Source: an uncultured Thermomicrobia bacterium
GTDB taxonomy: Bacteria; Chloroflexota; Chloroflexia; Thermomicrobiales; JALYUS01
DNA: 64,000 bases
Direction of reading: 5' to 3'
Assembly: GCA_937968015.1 (NCBI GenBank)
Contig: CALBSO010000120.1
Span: forward strand, 18,346-82,345
Below are positions 8,954-18,763 of the stretch, one piece after another. The translations under genes were made by a program, and so were the position numbers. Position 1 is the first letter of the stretch. Every line of letters starts with the position of its first letter. The notes below the pieces were generated by a model that saw only the letters and a list, made by a program, of their open reading frames with translations, made no database searches and was not told the DNA's origin.

Positions 8954-11900
8954 TCAGACGATCACGGGTTTCCCGGCGGCGATGTGCTCCATGATCCGGG
9001 CACGAACCTCGTCCATGTAGACCGCGACATCCTCTTCCGTCATGAGCGTCCGCGAAGGGAAGGTCACGGGGACGGCGGCGGGGGTGAGTTTCTGCACCGC
9101 GTCCGCCGCGACCCGCGCGAACCGCTGCGAGAGTGCATCCGTGCGGTCGCGCCATCCAGCGAGGGAAGTCTGTGCGAGCGAGGAGAGCAATTCCGCGTCC
9201 GACCCGACCACCGGAGCCGGCGCGAGGGAGAGGTGCGCCGCGAGGAGGGATTCGGCTTCGTCCGGGCCGAGCCGCTGCCACACCTCGGTGTGCGCGAGTT
9301 CCTCCATCGTCGCGTCGTATGTCGTGCGATACCGCTCATAGGCCGCCGCCAGCGCCCCCCGGAGGCTCGCCGCGATCTCCGTGCAGAGCGGCGGCACAGG
9401 GTCCGGGTCCGAGAGCAGCGCCCGTTGGTCGCGCACCGCCTCCGCCTGCTCCCGCACGGGTTCCGCAGCCGCCATCTCATCCGCCACGGCGAGCATCTGT
9501 TCGAGGGCGCGCCACCGCTTCATGCGCTGGGCGATCGCATCGCGCCGCATCGTCCAGGCTTTGCTGTCCTCCCGCAGTCGCGCCGCCTCGCTGGCGGTGG
9601 CCGCGAGGAGATCATTCCCCTGGCGCGCGAGCAGATCTTCGAGATACGCGGCGTCCGGGGGGGCGGGAGACGGGGCCGGCCCCCCGGCCTGAGCGGCGAG
9701 ATCGCGCAACTCGAGGAGCGCAACCCGCGCCTCGGCAGCGAGAGAAGCATCGTCCGCGCCCGCGATCTTCTTCCCGGTGAGGGCGAGGATTACCCCTTGC
9801 ACCGCGAGCCGCTGCGGCAGCGTGATCGTCACCGACTCCCGGCGGAAGTCGGTCGTCGCGACGACGGCCGGGGAGAGCTGCTTGGCCGGGATGGTCGTGC
9901 CATTCTGCGTCGCCCGGAGATTCCCTGATACGGCAAGGACGGTGAGGGCGCCGTCCACCGCGTCGCGCGGCCAGCCGAAGGGCGAGCCCGCGAAGTGGTC
10001 GCGGATCGCCTTGCCGCGCTTGCCGCTCATGCCGACGTAGTCGAGGACGTGCGTGCAGACCGGGTGCGACGTCACATCCCCACCGTATCCGACGCGTTCC
10101 AGCGCATCCGTATCCCCGCTCCGCGCGCGTTCCGCGACCTTGCTCCAGCCTTCGTGGTCCGCATCCTTGAATTGCGGATAGAGCCGGACAACGCCCGCCT
10201 CCGCCGCCATCGTGACCGCCGCAGCGAGGGTGAGGCCGGTGACCTCCGTACCGCCACCCGAGAGCACCTTCGCATCGCGCAGCACCGTCGCGAGTGCCTG
10301 ATCGAGCCCCTCGCGGTGTTTGTGCCCCTTCGTCCGCATCGCCGCCCGAGCCATCTCGCCCGCCTCGCTCGTCGGGACACCGCGCGCATCGAGGGTTTCC
10401 GAGGCGGCGAGCCATCCGACGAGATCCCGTCGCACCGCGTCAGCCTCGACACGCGGCAGCCAAACCGTGACGACGGGACTATTCGACCCCAGTCGGTGCG
10501 CCTCTTCGGTCGCCGCCCGGAGCGTCGTCCCGCTCCACTCGTCGCGAATCCAGACGGGGACTCCCCCATTGCTCGCCGGCACGCTCGTTTCGAAAGAGAG
10601 TTCGAGTTTGCGCGCGATCTTGCTCGATCCTTGCGTCAGGGCAATCCCTTTGAGTTCCGCCTGCACGGCCTCATGCAGTGCCTTCGTGCGCTCCTCGAAA
10701 AGCCTGGTCGTGTCCCCCCGCAACCCGCTTGCGCGGCTGCGATACTCGCCGTCCCAGATTTTGCCCTCTCCAGTTTGGAGGCGGTATTCGCTCTCCACCT
10801 GCACGAGCACGCCGCGTTCGACGAGGGTGTTGAGCACATCCGGGAGTTGTGCGCGGAGCGGTGCGCTCCCCGCCATCAGGTCGGTGGTGAGCAGGTCGGC
10901 GAGCGTTTCCACCGTCGCGTGCAACCCGAGATTCGCTCCCCCGTCGGTCGTGAGCTTGCCGATCAGGTAGACGGCGGCGCAGGCGCGATGCTGGAGCGCA
11001 CCCTCCTCCGTCCCGGCACCGCGCAGATTCTCGATGGCCTCGTAATCCTCGCGCAGCATCATGCCCGTGCCCACCATCCGGGTCGCGATCTGCGAGTAGA
11101 GGAACTCGCCCCCGATCACCGTGCCGAGCGGCGCGTCCGCGACATCGCGGATCGCCTCATACGCGATGCGTAGCTGGCTGCGCAGTTGGTTTCCATGGCC
11201 CGAGCGGTCCACTGCCCGGATGGCATGTTCCCAGAATCGCTGCCGCGCGGGCAGGAGCGGGTAGTCGGCGACGAGATGATGCGCGTCCTCGGCGATGGGC
11301 GCGATACGTGTCCCCGGCAATTGCTTGGAGATTTCGCCGCTGCACCGATCCAGCAATGCTTGAAGGGCGGGGAGCTGGTCCTGCTTCTTGCGCAGCACAA
11401 CCTCCCGCACAACCCGCTCGACGTCCGTCGTCGCGAGCGAGACCGACACCGTGAAGCGATCCTGAATCTTCGCCAACTGCTCTGTATCGTGGAGAGCGTT
11501 TTGCCCTGTCGCGACGAAGAGCAGGCTCGTGCCGAGCCGCGCGGAACATGCCTGCACCACTTCCTGCACCTGCGCCGCGCGATCCGCGCTCGGGCCGACG
11601 AATTGCTGGAGTTCGTCGAGCACGATGAGGGTACAGGGGCGTTTCGTCGCGTCGGCCGATCGAAGCCGTAGGACATCTTCGAGGGCGACCAACATCTCCT
11701 CGTTGCTGATGTCTCGCACGGGCGGGTATTGCGCCCGAAGGAATGTGCGTGCCTGCAAGTTATCGGGGGCGAAGTCCGGTCGCACCGACCGGAGGCTCTC
11801 GGCGAGCACGGTCGAGACGTACATGTCGCTCAACTCGCTGCCGAGGTTCCGCCCCCGTTCCTGTACTGCGGTCGCCAGCGCGTCGAACAGTCCCTCGCGC

Positions 11901-12424
11901 ATCAGCCAGAGCATGAAGCGCGCCTGGGGGTATTTCTCGTGCAGTCCCGCGCTCTTGAAGACGATCGCCAGGAGTGCCAGTCGCACGCTCTCGCTGACTG
12001 AGGCGTTCAGCGTCCCGGCGGCCGACCACAAGCCCCCGTGGCGCCGGCTGGCAATCGTCAGTTCGCGCAGATGCTCCTTGATGTCGTCGGAGAGGTTGGT
12101 GAGGTCGCGCGCATTCACGCCGTCGGGCAGCGGGGTATTGCGCCACATATATTCCAGAACGCGCACGAGGTGCGACTTGCCGCTCCCGAAATAGCCGCTC
12201 ACCCACACGGCGGGCTGCGTCTCCTTGCCGAGATTGGCGAGATATGAGCCGAGGATGCTGTCGAGTCCGCGCCGATACTCGCCCTCGCAGACAAACGTCT
12301 CCAGTTCATGGCGCAGCACTGCCCATTGCTCGACGGTGCGCGGCTCGCCAACCTGCGCGACGCCGTCGTTGGGCAGGCGGGTCGTGAGCGGATCGCGTAA
12401 GAAGACGTCACGGTTCAGCGTCAC
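8954..12424 (-). CDS. brxC: BrxC, large BREX ATPase
   Basis: A P-loop ATPase of 1,156 aa, of the size usual for BrxC/PglY. Walker A is GYFGSGKS (residues 77-84) and Walker B TLIVLDE (about 265-271). The remainder is long, helical and rich in charged residues. BrxC is a core component of BREX complexes. The start is a GTG whose last bases overlap the brxB stop (GTGA), with GGAGG upstream, so translation is coupled to brxB. The open frame upstream of that GTG is the shadow of brxB. Confidence 0.92.
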   Translation of the reverse strand: MTLNRDVFLRDPLTTRLPNDGVAQVGEPRTVEQWAVLRHELETFVCEGEYRRGLDSILGSYLANLGKETQPAVWVSGYFGSGKSHLVRVLEYMWRNTPLPDGVNARDLTNLSDDIKEHLRELTIASRRHGGLWSAAGTLNASVSESVRLALLAIVFKSAGLHEKYPQARFMLWLMREGLFDALATAVQERGRNLGSELSDMYVSTVLAESLRSVRPDFAPDNLQARTFLRAQYPPVRDISNEEMLVALEDVLRLRSADATKRPCTLIVLDELQQFVGPSADRAAQVQEVVQACSARLGTSLLFVATGQNALHDTEQLAKIQDRFTVSVSLATTDVERVVREVVLRKKQDQLPALQALLDRCSGEISKQLPGTRIAPIAEDAHHLVADYPLLPARQRFWEHAIRAVDRSGHGNQLRSQLRIAYEAIRDVADAPLGTVIGGEFLYSQIATRMVGTGMMLREDYEAIENLRGAGTEEGALQHRACAAVYLIGKLTTDGGANLGLHATVETLADLLTTDLMAGSAPLRAQLPDVLNTLVERGVLVQVESEYRLQTGEGKIWDGEYRSRASGLRGDTTRLFEERTKALHEAVQAELKGIALTQGSSKIARKLELSFETSVPASNGGVPVWIRDEWSGTTLRAATEEAHRLGSNSPVVTVWLPRVEADAVRRDLVGWLAASETLDARGVPTSEAGEMARAAMRTKGHKHREGLDQALATVLRDAKVLSGGGTEVTGLTLAAAVTMAAEAGVVRLYPQFKDADHEGWSKVAERARSGDTDALERVGYGGDVTSHPVCTHVLDYVGMSGKRGKAIRDHFAGSPFGWPRDAVDGALTVLAVSGNLRATQNGTTIPAKQLSPAVVATTDFRRESVTITLPQRLAVQGVILALTGKKIAGADDASLAAEARVALLELRDLAAQAGGPAPSPAPPDAAYLEDLLARQGNDLLAATASEAARLREDSKAWTMRRDAIAQRMKRWRALEQMLAVADEMAAAEPVREQAEAVRDQRALLSDPDPVPPLCTEIAASLRGALAAAYERYRTTYDATMEELAHTEVWQRLGPDEAESLLAAHLSLAPAPVVGSDAELLSSLAQTSLAGWRDRTDALSQRFARVAADAVQKLTPAAVPVTFPSRTLMTEEDVAVYMDEVRARIMEHIAAGKPVIV

Positions 12425-12981
12425 AGTGCCGTTCCCTCCCCCGCGATGATCGGTGTCGCACGGTAGTTCCAACCATCGCGGGCATCGAGCAAACGATACC
12501 GGTGGTCCGCGTATTCGCCCGGAAAGAAGACGAGCAACCTGCCTCGGATATCCGGCGCCACCCTCTCGATGATCTGCGAGACGCGCGCGACCCCGAAAAT
12601 CGACGCGATACCATGGACCGCGACCACCGTCGCGGCGTCCGTGGCGGGGGCCGTCAACACCTGCGCGAGTTGCGCGGCACATGTCTCCGCAAAAGACTCA
12701 AGCGCGGCCTCCTCGAGGAAGTCGGGAGCGGAGAAGTATTCATCGCGATTGGGATGCGACGCCATCCATCGAGCGAAGGTGTCGGTGAGATCGACGAGGT
12801 TCCATGCATGGTTCGCGCGCAGGGTACGCTGCTCGAAGTCCGCTAGGCGTCGTCGCAGTCGCCGCTCCTGCTCCGGCGCGTAGAGCGCAAACCACACACG
12901 CTCGGCGGGCGACAGCCCATTCGGCCACGGCACCGCGACAAATCGTTCGTATTCCCTTGCGAGGTCATCTATGCCCGCCAT
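12421..12981 (-). CDS. brxB: BrxB (DUF1788 family)
   Basis: A 186-aa protein of the DUF1788/BrxB family, recognised from its pattern (WPNGLSPAERVWFALYAPEQER, VHGIASIFGVARVSQIIERV, GRLLVFFPGEY) and from its place before brxC. BrxB is a non-enzymatic BREX core protein. ATG 12981 begins the conserved part; its ribosome site is weak. It is the first gene of the BREX operon. The usual partner brxA is absent upstream. Confidence 0.88.
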   Translation of the reverse strand: MAGIDDLAREYERFVAVPWPNGLSPAERVWFALYAPEQERRLRRRLADFEQRTLRANHAWNLVDLTDTFARWMASHPNRDEYFSAPDFLEEAALESFAETCAAQLAQVLTAPATDAATVVAVHGIASIFGVARVSQIIERVAPDIRGRLLVFFPGEYADHRYRLLDARDGWNYRATPIIAGEGTAL

Positions 12982-13662
12982 AGGGATCGCATCTCCCGTT
13001 TGTGTGCGGTACGAAGGAGACCGATTCCTTCGAAGAGTGAGCATGAGTATAGCGCAGCGGATTCCACTGTGTTGAACGGCTGACATCGATGTTTGTGACG
13101 GCGCAAAGTCTTCTCAGCGAGAGAATTGCGCCGCAGGCGATCGAACAAGCATGGGTAGGCGCACGGTCATATGGCTAGCTTTCCACTCCTCCGTTCAGAC
13201 GATGGTACAATATTTGGCATCGGGGTATTCCGAACGGATGATAACGCAGTGATCCTCCATATGCGGGAGGACCGTATCTGCCCTTTTGCGAGACTACGAG
13301 ACAGAGACCGGTAGCACCGCAGTGAACCGTGGACGCAGTATCTGGTAAAGGAACGGGGTGTACGTTTACCCGCGCACCCCCCCGCACCCTCGGTCGGCAG
13401 TGAGTTGGCGATCAAATCGGGCCGTCTGAGGGCCTTCAGGCGGTCGCGCACCCGGTAAAACGGCGAGTGGGACGTCCAGAGAACGACCGATCTGCCCATC
13501 CACGGTTCCCTGTGGTGCTACCCAGAGACCCGAGTCTATCAATTAACGGCGCTTATGCGACTACTTTCCCTTTGTCCACCGACCGGCCATACGGACAACA
13601 ATAAAGAACTTACCCCGCACCATCACCATCAACGCTCTTCCATGCTCTGCGCCGCCCTCATC
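12982..13662. other. Intergenic region upstream of BREX
   Basis: About 680 bases with no convincing gene in any frame. It holds the putative BREX promoter (13046-13075) and a short dyad TCCTCC/GGAGGA near 13250-13275. No brxA-like reading frame or RNA gene was recognised. Confidence 0.5.
13046..13075 (-). promoter_or_regulatory. Putative BREX operon promoter
   Basis: On the minus strand TATACT (13046-13051) is a good -10 box. TCAACA (13070-13075) matches four of six -35 positions at 18-bp spacing. It lies 65 bases before the brxB start. Confidence 0.4.
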
Positions 13663-16600
13663 TCAGGCGGGGCAGACCATCCAGTAAGGGCACCGGGCAC
13701 ACTCGCCACTCCCGATCCCATCCGTCGGGTACCGTCCGGCGAGGATACCCTCGACTGCGCGCTCGACCTTGGCGATACGCGGCTCTTCCCATCGCCTCCC
13801 CGCATCCTTTACCGGTTTTATCTCGCCGAGTGACGGTAAGTCGAGCTCGATAATGAACGTATCCGCCCTCCCAAATTCCTTCAGGGCGGCGGCGCGTAGG
13901 AGTGATAGGCGCGGTGCCTTGCGGTCGTCATCGCGCTCACGCCCGAGCCGAACGCGTCGGATATGCAGCCGCCCGTCCCCATCAATCTCCGAATCATCGA
14001 TCGGGACGTGAACGACCACCGACCCGATGGTCACATCGAGATGATCGCGCCACACCTTCCCGCGTTCACAGTCGCATAGGGCGGCATTGGCGAGTGCGAC
14101 CGTCCGCTCGGCGACCGCACGATACAAGTCCTCATGGACATGACCGACTGGGCCACCCTGATCCCAGAACGCCGCCAGCACGGCGAGTGCGCCTGCCTCA
14201 TCAGGCAGCGCACCGGCCCGATGGTCGGCGCGCAACCGCGCGAGTGTGCGCGACAGGCAGCCCTGGAAGCGCCGATAGCCCTGCATCTCGTCGTGCTCAC
14301 GCAGATCAAGCATGTACCGATAGGCATACCAGCGCGGGCATCGGAGATACAGTTCCACCTCGCCGATTCCGAGCGCCCGCTCCAGGGTGATTGGCTCGGA
14401 CACGTCCTCCGTCTCGTCATGTGCAGCAGCTATCCAGCGGAGGCGCTCGGGGGCATCACCCGCAAAGAATGGTTCGACCATGGCAAGCAGCGGCGATGAC
14501 GGGTAGTCCGTCTTCCCGTAATGTGTGGCATAACTGAGAACAAGCTCATGCTTCGCGCGGCTGATGGCGACGAAAAAGAGACGTGTTTCCTCGGTGAGCC
14601 GGTCATCCTGCTCGCCCCCCTCGATGAGGCCGGGAGGTGGGGGGACTAGATCGGGACGCCCGCGCCACGGGAAGCGTCTGTCGGCCAGGTTGGTGACGTA
14701 AACGACCGGAAATTCCAAGCCCTTGCTCCCGTGCGCCGTGAGCACCCGGACCGCGTCGAGAGCATCGCCCCCCGGCGGGGTTCGCGCGTTGGTGTCCTCT
14801 GTAGCGACCAGCCGGCGTACGTGCCCGAGGAACGCGCGCAGCGTCGCGCTGGGTAAGACCCCGGCGATCGGCGGGCGCTCCCCGAAGGCGCGGGCGATTG
14901 CCAGGAGCTGCCCGATCGCCATGAGCTGCTGATAGGCGGCAACACTCTCGTCGCGCAACAGCCGACGGACAAGTGCTCCGTGGCCGTAGAGATATCGCGC
15001 CAGGAACTGCCACGGCTCGGCCTGCCAGCCGATAGCAGAAAGTGCATCCCGTAGGTCGTCGACGATTACCGTGCTCGCTCGGTCGAGTCCCGCCTCGGCT
15101 GCCAGTGCCAGTGCCGCGGGGAAGGGAGTCTTTGAGGAGTGGGCATGGCGAATCAGGCGGACGCGATCCGTGCGTGGGATTGCGTGCTCGGGCATCGCGC
15201 CGACCCGCATGAGACCGCTCCCGTCGCCCTCGGCGACGAGCGAGAGCAGCGACAGCAGGACGCGCACTTCCCCGCGGGCAAATAGGTCGCCTAGGTAGAG
15301 CACCGGAACTCCCGTGCGCGTCAGTGCCGCGATAATCCCATCCGCCTGCCGATGCGTGCGGACAAGGACCGCCTGCTCGCTGAAGGCGCGACCGGCGGCG
15401 TGGCGCCGCAGGACTTCTGCCGCAATGCCTTCGCCCTCGGCGCGCTCGCAGTCCGCCTCAGCCAGCCAGATGCGGGGTGGCGGCTCACCCGGCCAGAATG
15501 CTTCCCAGGTGGGCGGCGGCATCCCCGGCAGGCCAATGCGCGCACCTGCCTCGCAGAGGAGGGCGACCAGCCGAGGATCCGCGCGGTAATTGAGCCCTAG
15601 CTCGCGCACTTGGCCCTTTGGGAAATCCTCCTTGAAAGCGGTAATGTTGGCTGGGGAAGCGCCCCGAAAGCGGTAGATCGCCTGCCGCAGGTCGCCGACG
15701 ACCCACAGCCCATGGCCATCGCCGGCAAGCAATTTGAGGAGCTTGCCGCTCGCTCGGTTCATATCCTGATACTCGTCGACGAGGATGGCGGCGTACTGAT
15801 CGCGGAGTTGTGCGAGGATATCCGGATGTTCGTCGAGCAACGCAACTGTACGCATGATCAGCCCGCCGAAATCGATAAGGCCGTACTCCGTGAGCAGGCG
15901 CTCGTAGATGTCGTAGACGCGCGCCACTTCCGCCCACTTAGCCGCTTTTTCGAGCGCGACGGGCTCCTCGCCCGCCGCACGGCGTGCATCCTCGGCCAGC
16001 TCCGCATAACGCTCGGGCGTGGCAAGTTCGTCCTTCGCGCGACCGATACCGCGCACGATGTCCTTGAGATAGAAGGTGGGGTTCCGCAAGGTGACGTGGT
16101 GCTCAAGGCCGAGGGAGGCGAGGTTGCGCTCGAGAAGGAGCGCGCCGTCCACGGCATCGGCGATTCTGAAACCCGCCGGGAGCCCGGCCGCTGCGTGATA
16201 ACGCCGCAGGATCTCCAAGCAGAACGCGTGGAAGGTCGAGACGGTGAGCTCGTGGGCATGCTCCGGTGCGGCGCGCTGCAGGCGCGCACGCATCTCGCCT
16301 GCAGCACGATTGGAGTACGTTACGGCGAGGATGCCGCGCGGCGGGACCCCGATGGTCAGGAGATATTCGACGCGGCCCCGGAGCGTGCTCGTCTTGCCCG
16401 TACCCGGCCCGGCGCTGATCAAGACAGGCCCCCGCTCGACCTCCGCGGCAGCGCGCTGTGAGGGGTCGAGCGGGGCGTCCTCATCGGACTCCTGTTGCGG
16501 AGGAGTGGATGGGATGAGCGTCGCCCCGACCAAGGCATTCAGCGCCGCAGTCGGTGATACGCCGTAGTCCGCAGCGATGCGCTCGAACGATGCACCGGCC

Positions 16601-17043
16601 TCGAAGCTGGCGCGAACTTCATCAGGCGGCAGCAGGAATGCGGCGGCGAAAACGTTCGCCTCCAGTTCGCGCTGTTGTCGCGGGTTATACACGTCCACGC
16701 TGGCGTCGCCGTACGGCAAGCGATCGGTCACCGGACGCTCATCGATGTCGCCGTCAGTGCAATGGCATGGCTCGCCATGGAGGTCGAGGTGCCCGAGTTC
16801 ATGGGCAAGCGCAAAGGCTATTCTCTCCGGAGCGAGCGTTCGATCATACGCGACGTAATACTCGCCGCACATCGCCCGTGTGCCCCGCAGCAGGATGTCA
16901 CCGGGAGTGACGGGAATTACTTCGAGATCCCGGCCGTCCAAGGCGGCGAGGATCAGGGGCAGGCCCTGTCCGTGGTTGTCGGGCCGGGCCATGTTCCGTG
17001 CCTCGATGGCACGCTGACGAATCGGTGCCCAGCGATCGCTCAC
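13663..17043 (-). CDS. ImmA/IrrE peptidase - UvrD-like helicase fusion with nuclease-like C-terminus
   Basis: A 1,126-aa multidomain protein. Residues 1-175 form an ImmA/IrrE-type peptidase (HELGH at 81-85, third ligand in EANVFAAAFLLP near 128). An SF1 UvrD/PcrA-type helicase follows: Walker A GPGTGKTS at about 212-219, DEYQD near 455, and AHGSKGLEF near 800. The C-terminus resembles the AddB/Cas4 nuclease fold with an iron-sulphur set (CPRW, then CARCPYWMVC at the end). Where a D-x-K nuclease motif is expected, the sequence reads GDGRLHIRRVRLGR, so the nuclease is probably inactive. A GTG start overlaps the preceding stop (GTGA), with GAGGGG upstream. It probably senses or processes DNA and may cleave the neighbouring HTH protein; both are inference. 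Confidence 0.85.
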   Translation of the reverse strand: MSDRWAPIRQRAIEARNMARPDNHGQGLPLILAALDGRDLEVIPVTPGDILLRGTRAMCGEYYVAYDRTLAPERIAFALAHELGHLDLHGEPCHCTDGDIDERPVTDRLPYGDASVDVYNPRQQRELEANVFAAAFLLPPDEVRASFEAGASFERIAADYGVSPTAALNALVGATLIPSTPPQQESDEDAPLDPSQRAAAEVERGPVLISAGPGTGKTSTLRGRVEYLLTIGVPPRGILAVTYSNRAAGEMRARLQRAAPEHAHELTVSTFHAFCLEILRRYHAAAGLPAGFRIADAVDGALLLERNLASLGLEHHVTLRNPTFYLKDIVRGIGRAKDELATPERYAELAEDARRAAGEEPVALEKAAKWAEVARVYDIYERLLTEYGLIDFGGLIMRTVALLDEHPDILAQLRDQYAAILVDEYQDMNRASGKLLKLLAGDGHGLWVVGDLRQAIYRFRGASPANITAFKEDFPKGQVRELGLNYRADPRLVALLCEAGARIGLPGMPPPTWEAFWPGEPPPRIWLAEADCERAEGEGIAAEVLRRHAAGRAFSEQAVLVRTHRQADGIIAALTRTGVPVLYLGDLFARGEVRVLLSLLSLVAEGDGSGLMRVGAMPEHAIPRTDRVRLIRHAHSSKTPFPAALALAAEAGLDRASTVIVDDLRDALSAIGWQAEPWQFLARYLYGHGALVRRLLRDESVAAYQQLMAIGQLLAIARAFGERPPIAGVLPSATLRAFLGHVRRLVATEDTNARTPPGGDALDAVRVLTAHGSKGLEFPVVYVTNLADRRFPWRGRPDLVPPPPGLIEGGEQDDRLTEETRLFFVAISRAKHELVLSYATHYGKTDYPSSPLLAMVEPFFAGDAPERLRWIAAAHDETEDVSEPITLERALGIGEVELYLRCPRWYAYRYMLDLREHDEMQGYRRFQGCLSRTLARLRADHRAGALPDEAGALAVLAAFWDQGGPVGHVHEDLYRAVAERTVALANAALCDCERGKVWRDHLDVTIGSVVVHVPIDDSEIDGDGRLHIRRVRLGRERDDDRKAPRLSLLRAAALKEFGRADTFIIELDLPSLGEIKPVKDAGRRWEEPRIAKVERAVEGILAGRYPTDGIGSGECARCPYWMVCPA

Positions 17044-17663
17044 GGGAATAACCCCTCGTCGCTGAGCACGGCCAGCCACGTCTGTCGGTCGGCCTCGTCC
17101 ATGCTGTCGGCCTCCGCCAGAGCATCAGCGAAGGACTCCTGGCGGGCCGGGTCCGGTGCGCGGCTCGCGTAGTAGTGCGCATTGGCCGTTCGCGGTGCGG
17201 CAGGCAAGCCTTTCAGGATCGCGTCGCTGGCGCAGTCGAGGGTCGCGGCGAGTTGCGCGATCAACCGCTGCGGGATGGTTTCGATGCGGACATAGCCCTG
17301 ATCGATCTTTACGAGGATCGCGGTGGGAAGTCTGAGACGTTGCGCGAGTTCGGAAAGCCTTAAGCCATGTGCCCGCACGCGCGCGACGAGGCCCGGCGCG
17401 GGCTGGGAAAGAGGGAAGCCAGTTACCTCTTGGAAGGTCGCGCGCAATGCAGATGCTGCGGCCACGATGTCTCCTTGCTCGACTGTGCGCGGTCGTTCGG
17501 CCGCGTCGAGCGCCATCGCAAGGTCGATCAGCGCCCGCGCGTGCTGCGGGTAGCGGTCGAGCCACACGGTGACTGATTCGCCGCGCGCATGTGCGTCCAT
17601 GAATGCGACCTCGACCTCGCGCGGTTCCTCGGCAGCGCCTCCGCTATGCCTCATGTTATCCAT
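17040..17663 (-). CDS. XRE-like helix-turn-helix protein
   Basis: A 207-aa protein with a lambda-repressor-type HTH in its middle (LRLSELAQRLRLPTAILVKIDQGY, then IPQRLIAQLAATLDC). ATG 17663, with AAAGG upstream, overlaps the sigma-like gene by eight bases. A second ATG follows at 17654. Its stop overlaps the helicase start. XRE proteins paired with ImmA/IrrE peptidases are commonly the cleaved repressor of the module, as in ImmR/ImmA and DdrO/IrrE. That role is likely here, but no cleavage site can be named. Confidence 0.72.
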   Translation of the reverse strand: MDNMRHSGGAAEEPREVEVAFMDAHARGESVTVWLDRYPQHARALIDLAMALDAAERPRTVEQGDIVAAASALRATFQEVTGFPLSQPAPGLVARVRAHGLRLSELAQRLRLPTAILVKIDQGYVRIETIPQRLIAQLAATLDCASDAILKGLPAAPRTANAHYYASRAPDPARQESFADALAEADSMDEADRQTWLAVLSDEGLFP

Positions 17664-18465
17664 TTTGCACGCCTTTCTTCTCAGCATATTTGCGGGACAG
17701 ATCGTGTCCAGGTGACGCAGTCGAGATCCTTGCGCCCGCCCGCCATGGCCGAAGGATCGTTCTCGCCTTCATTAGATGCGTGCGGACCGTCCGGTCGCTG
17801 ACGCCGAGGATCGTGGCAATGGTCGGCTCGTTGGGGATCTTGCTGCGTTCTTTGTAGCCGAGCGAGCGAAGATAGACCGCCCGTCGTACGTCGCCCTCCA
17901 GCTGATCGAGCGCTTCGGGCAAGAACAGTTCGGTATCCATCGTCTCATCATCGGGCACATCCGCTTCCTCGTCGAACGGCTCGCCCTCGTCATTTTCGCC
18001 CCGCACGAACGGGCGCTCCCGCTCCCGCTGCTTGCGGATCGTGCTTGCGGCATCCGAGCAGGCGAGGATGACCATGCGGTGGAAGTGCACCTCCCAGAAC
18101 TCTTGCGACGGGCCGGTATCCATCACCTCGCACCATAACTGTATGCTTGCTGCCTGAATGACGTCCGCGCGATCTGCGGGGGATATTGGAAATTGCCCTA
18201 CGGCCTCCGCGGCGATGAGCTTGGCCGCCCGCTCTACGAGGAGCGTGGCCAACTCATTTGCCCCTTGCTGCTCTCCCTCCCGGCGCAAGCAACGCAGGGC
18301 GTGTATCACCGTTTCCGGCGCCTTCGCGGCTTTGGCCACCGCACAGAAGCCGGGATCCGTCACTGCGGGCAGCGCCACAATCTCCGCCTCGACTGCGGGT
18401 AAGCGCGTGTAGCGACGCGTCAACCCGATTGCCTGCGTCTCTTCTCCGGTCGCGTCTTCGCTCAT
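17656..18465 (-). CDS. Sigma-70-like transcription factor
   Basis: A 269-aa protein. Residues about 95-150 resemble sigma region 2 (RADVIQAASIQLWCEV, then an Arg-rich run). Residues about 190-245 resemble region 4 with an HTH (NEPTIATILGVSDRTVRTHLMKAR). A long N-terminal extension and an acidic linker are unusual for a simple ECF sigma. First gene of the operon with the XRE protein and the helicase fusion, which it overlaps in series. It is divergent from the ubiquitin-like cassette, so it may control either side. It could instead be a non-sigma LuxR-like regulator. Confidence 0.6.
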   Translation of the reverse strand: MSEDATGEETQAIGLTRRYTRLPAVEAEIVALPAVTDPGFCAVAKAAKAPETVIHALRCLRREGEQQGANELATLLVERAAKLIAAEAVGQFPISPADRADVIQAASIQLWCEVMDTGPSQEFWEVHFHRMVILACSDAASTIRKQRERERPFVRGENDEGEPFDEEADVPDDETMDTELFLPEALDQLEGDVRRAVYLRSLGYKERSKIPNEPTIATILGVSDRTVRTHLMKARTILRPWRAGARISTASPGHDLSRKYAEKKGVQNG

Positions 18466-18546
18466 TCTCCGCCGCGCTCCCTGCCATCACTCACCAAGAT
18501 GCTCCCATTTAGCGCTACCCACACCATGACTATCTCCCGCCGGGCC

Positions 18547-18592
18547 GAAAAAGCGGCAAAGTGATTCCGGCTGCCGACCCTTCCGCTTTTTT
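18547..18592. repeat. Inverted repeat in divergent intergenic region
   Basis: AAAAAGCGG (18548-18556) pairs with CCGCTTTTT (18583-18591), leaving a 26-base loop. The arms end in A and T runs, so it could act as a terminator in either direction or as an operator between the sigma operon and the Ubl cassette. No clear -10/-35 pair was found around it. Confidence 0.4.
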
Positions 18593-18763
18593 CGCGGGGG
18601 TGAAGATAGAGAGAGTAGAGGCGCCTCGCCCGTCGATGACACTGTGTCGTCGCGGAGAACCCCTCAAGAGGAATAACGAACGACCGGGGCCGCCGTGACG
18701 GTTATCAGGCAGAAAGCAGTTGCCCGGGTGGTCACACAGCCGCAAGGCAAGGTAGGTGCGCGC

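Noticed and set aside
8885..11173. Long plus-strand frames within brxC
   Set aside because: Antisense to BrxC, Arg-rich, no ribosome site or family pattern.
13167..13499. A 110-aa minus-strand frame upstream of brxB, considered as brxA
   Set aside because: Sequence is low in hydrophobic pattern, lacks BrxA features and has no ribosome site.
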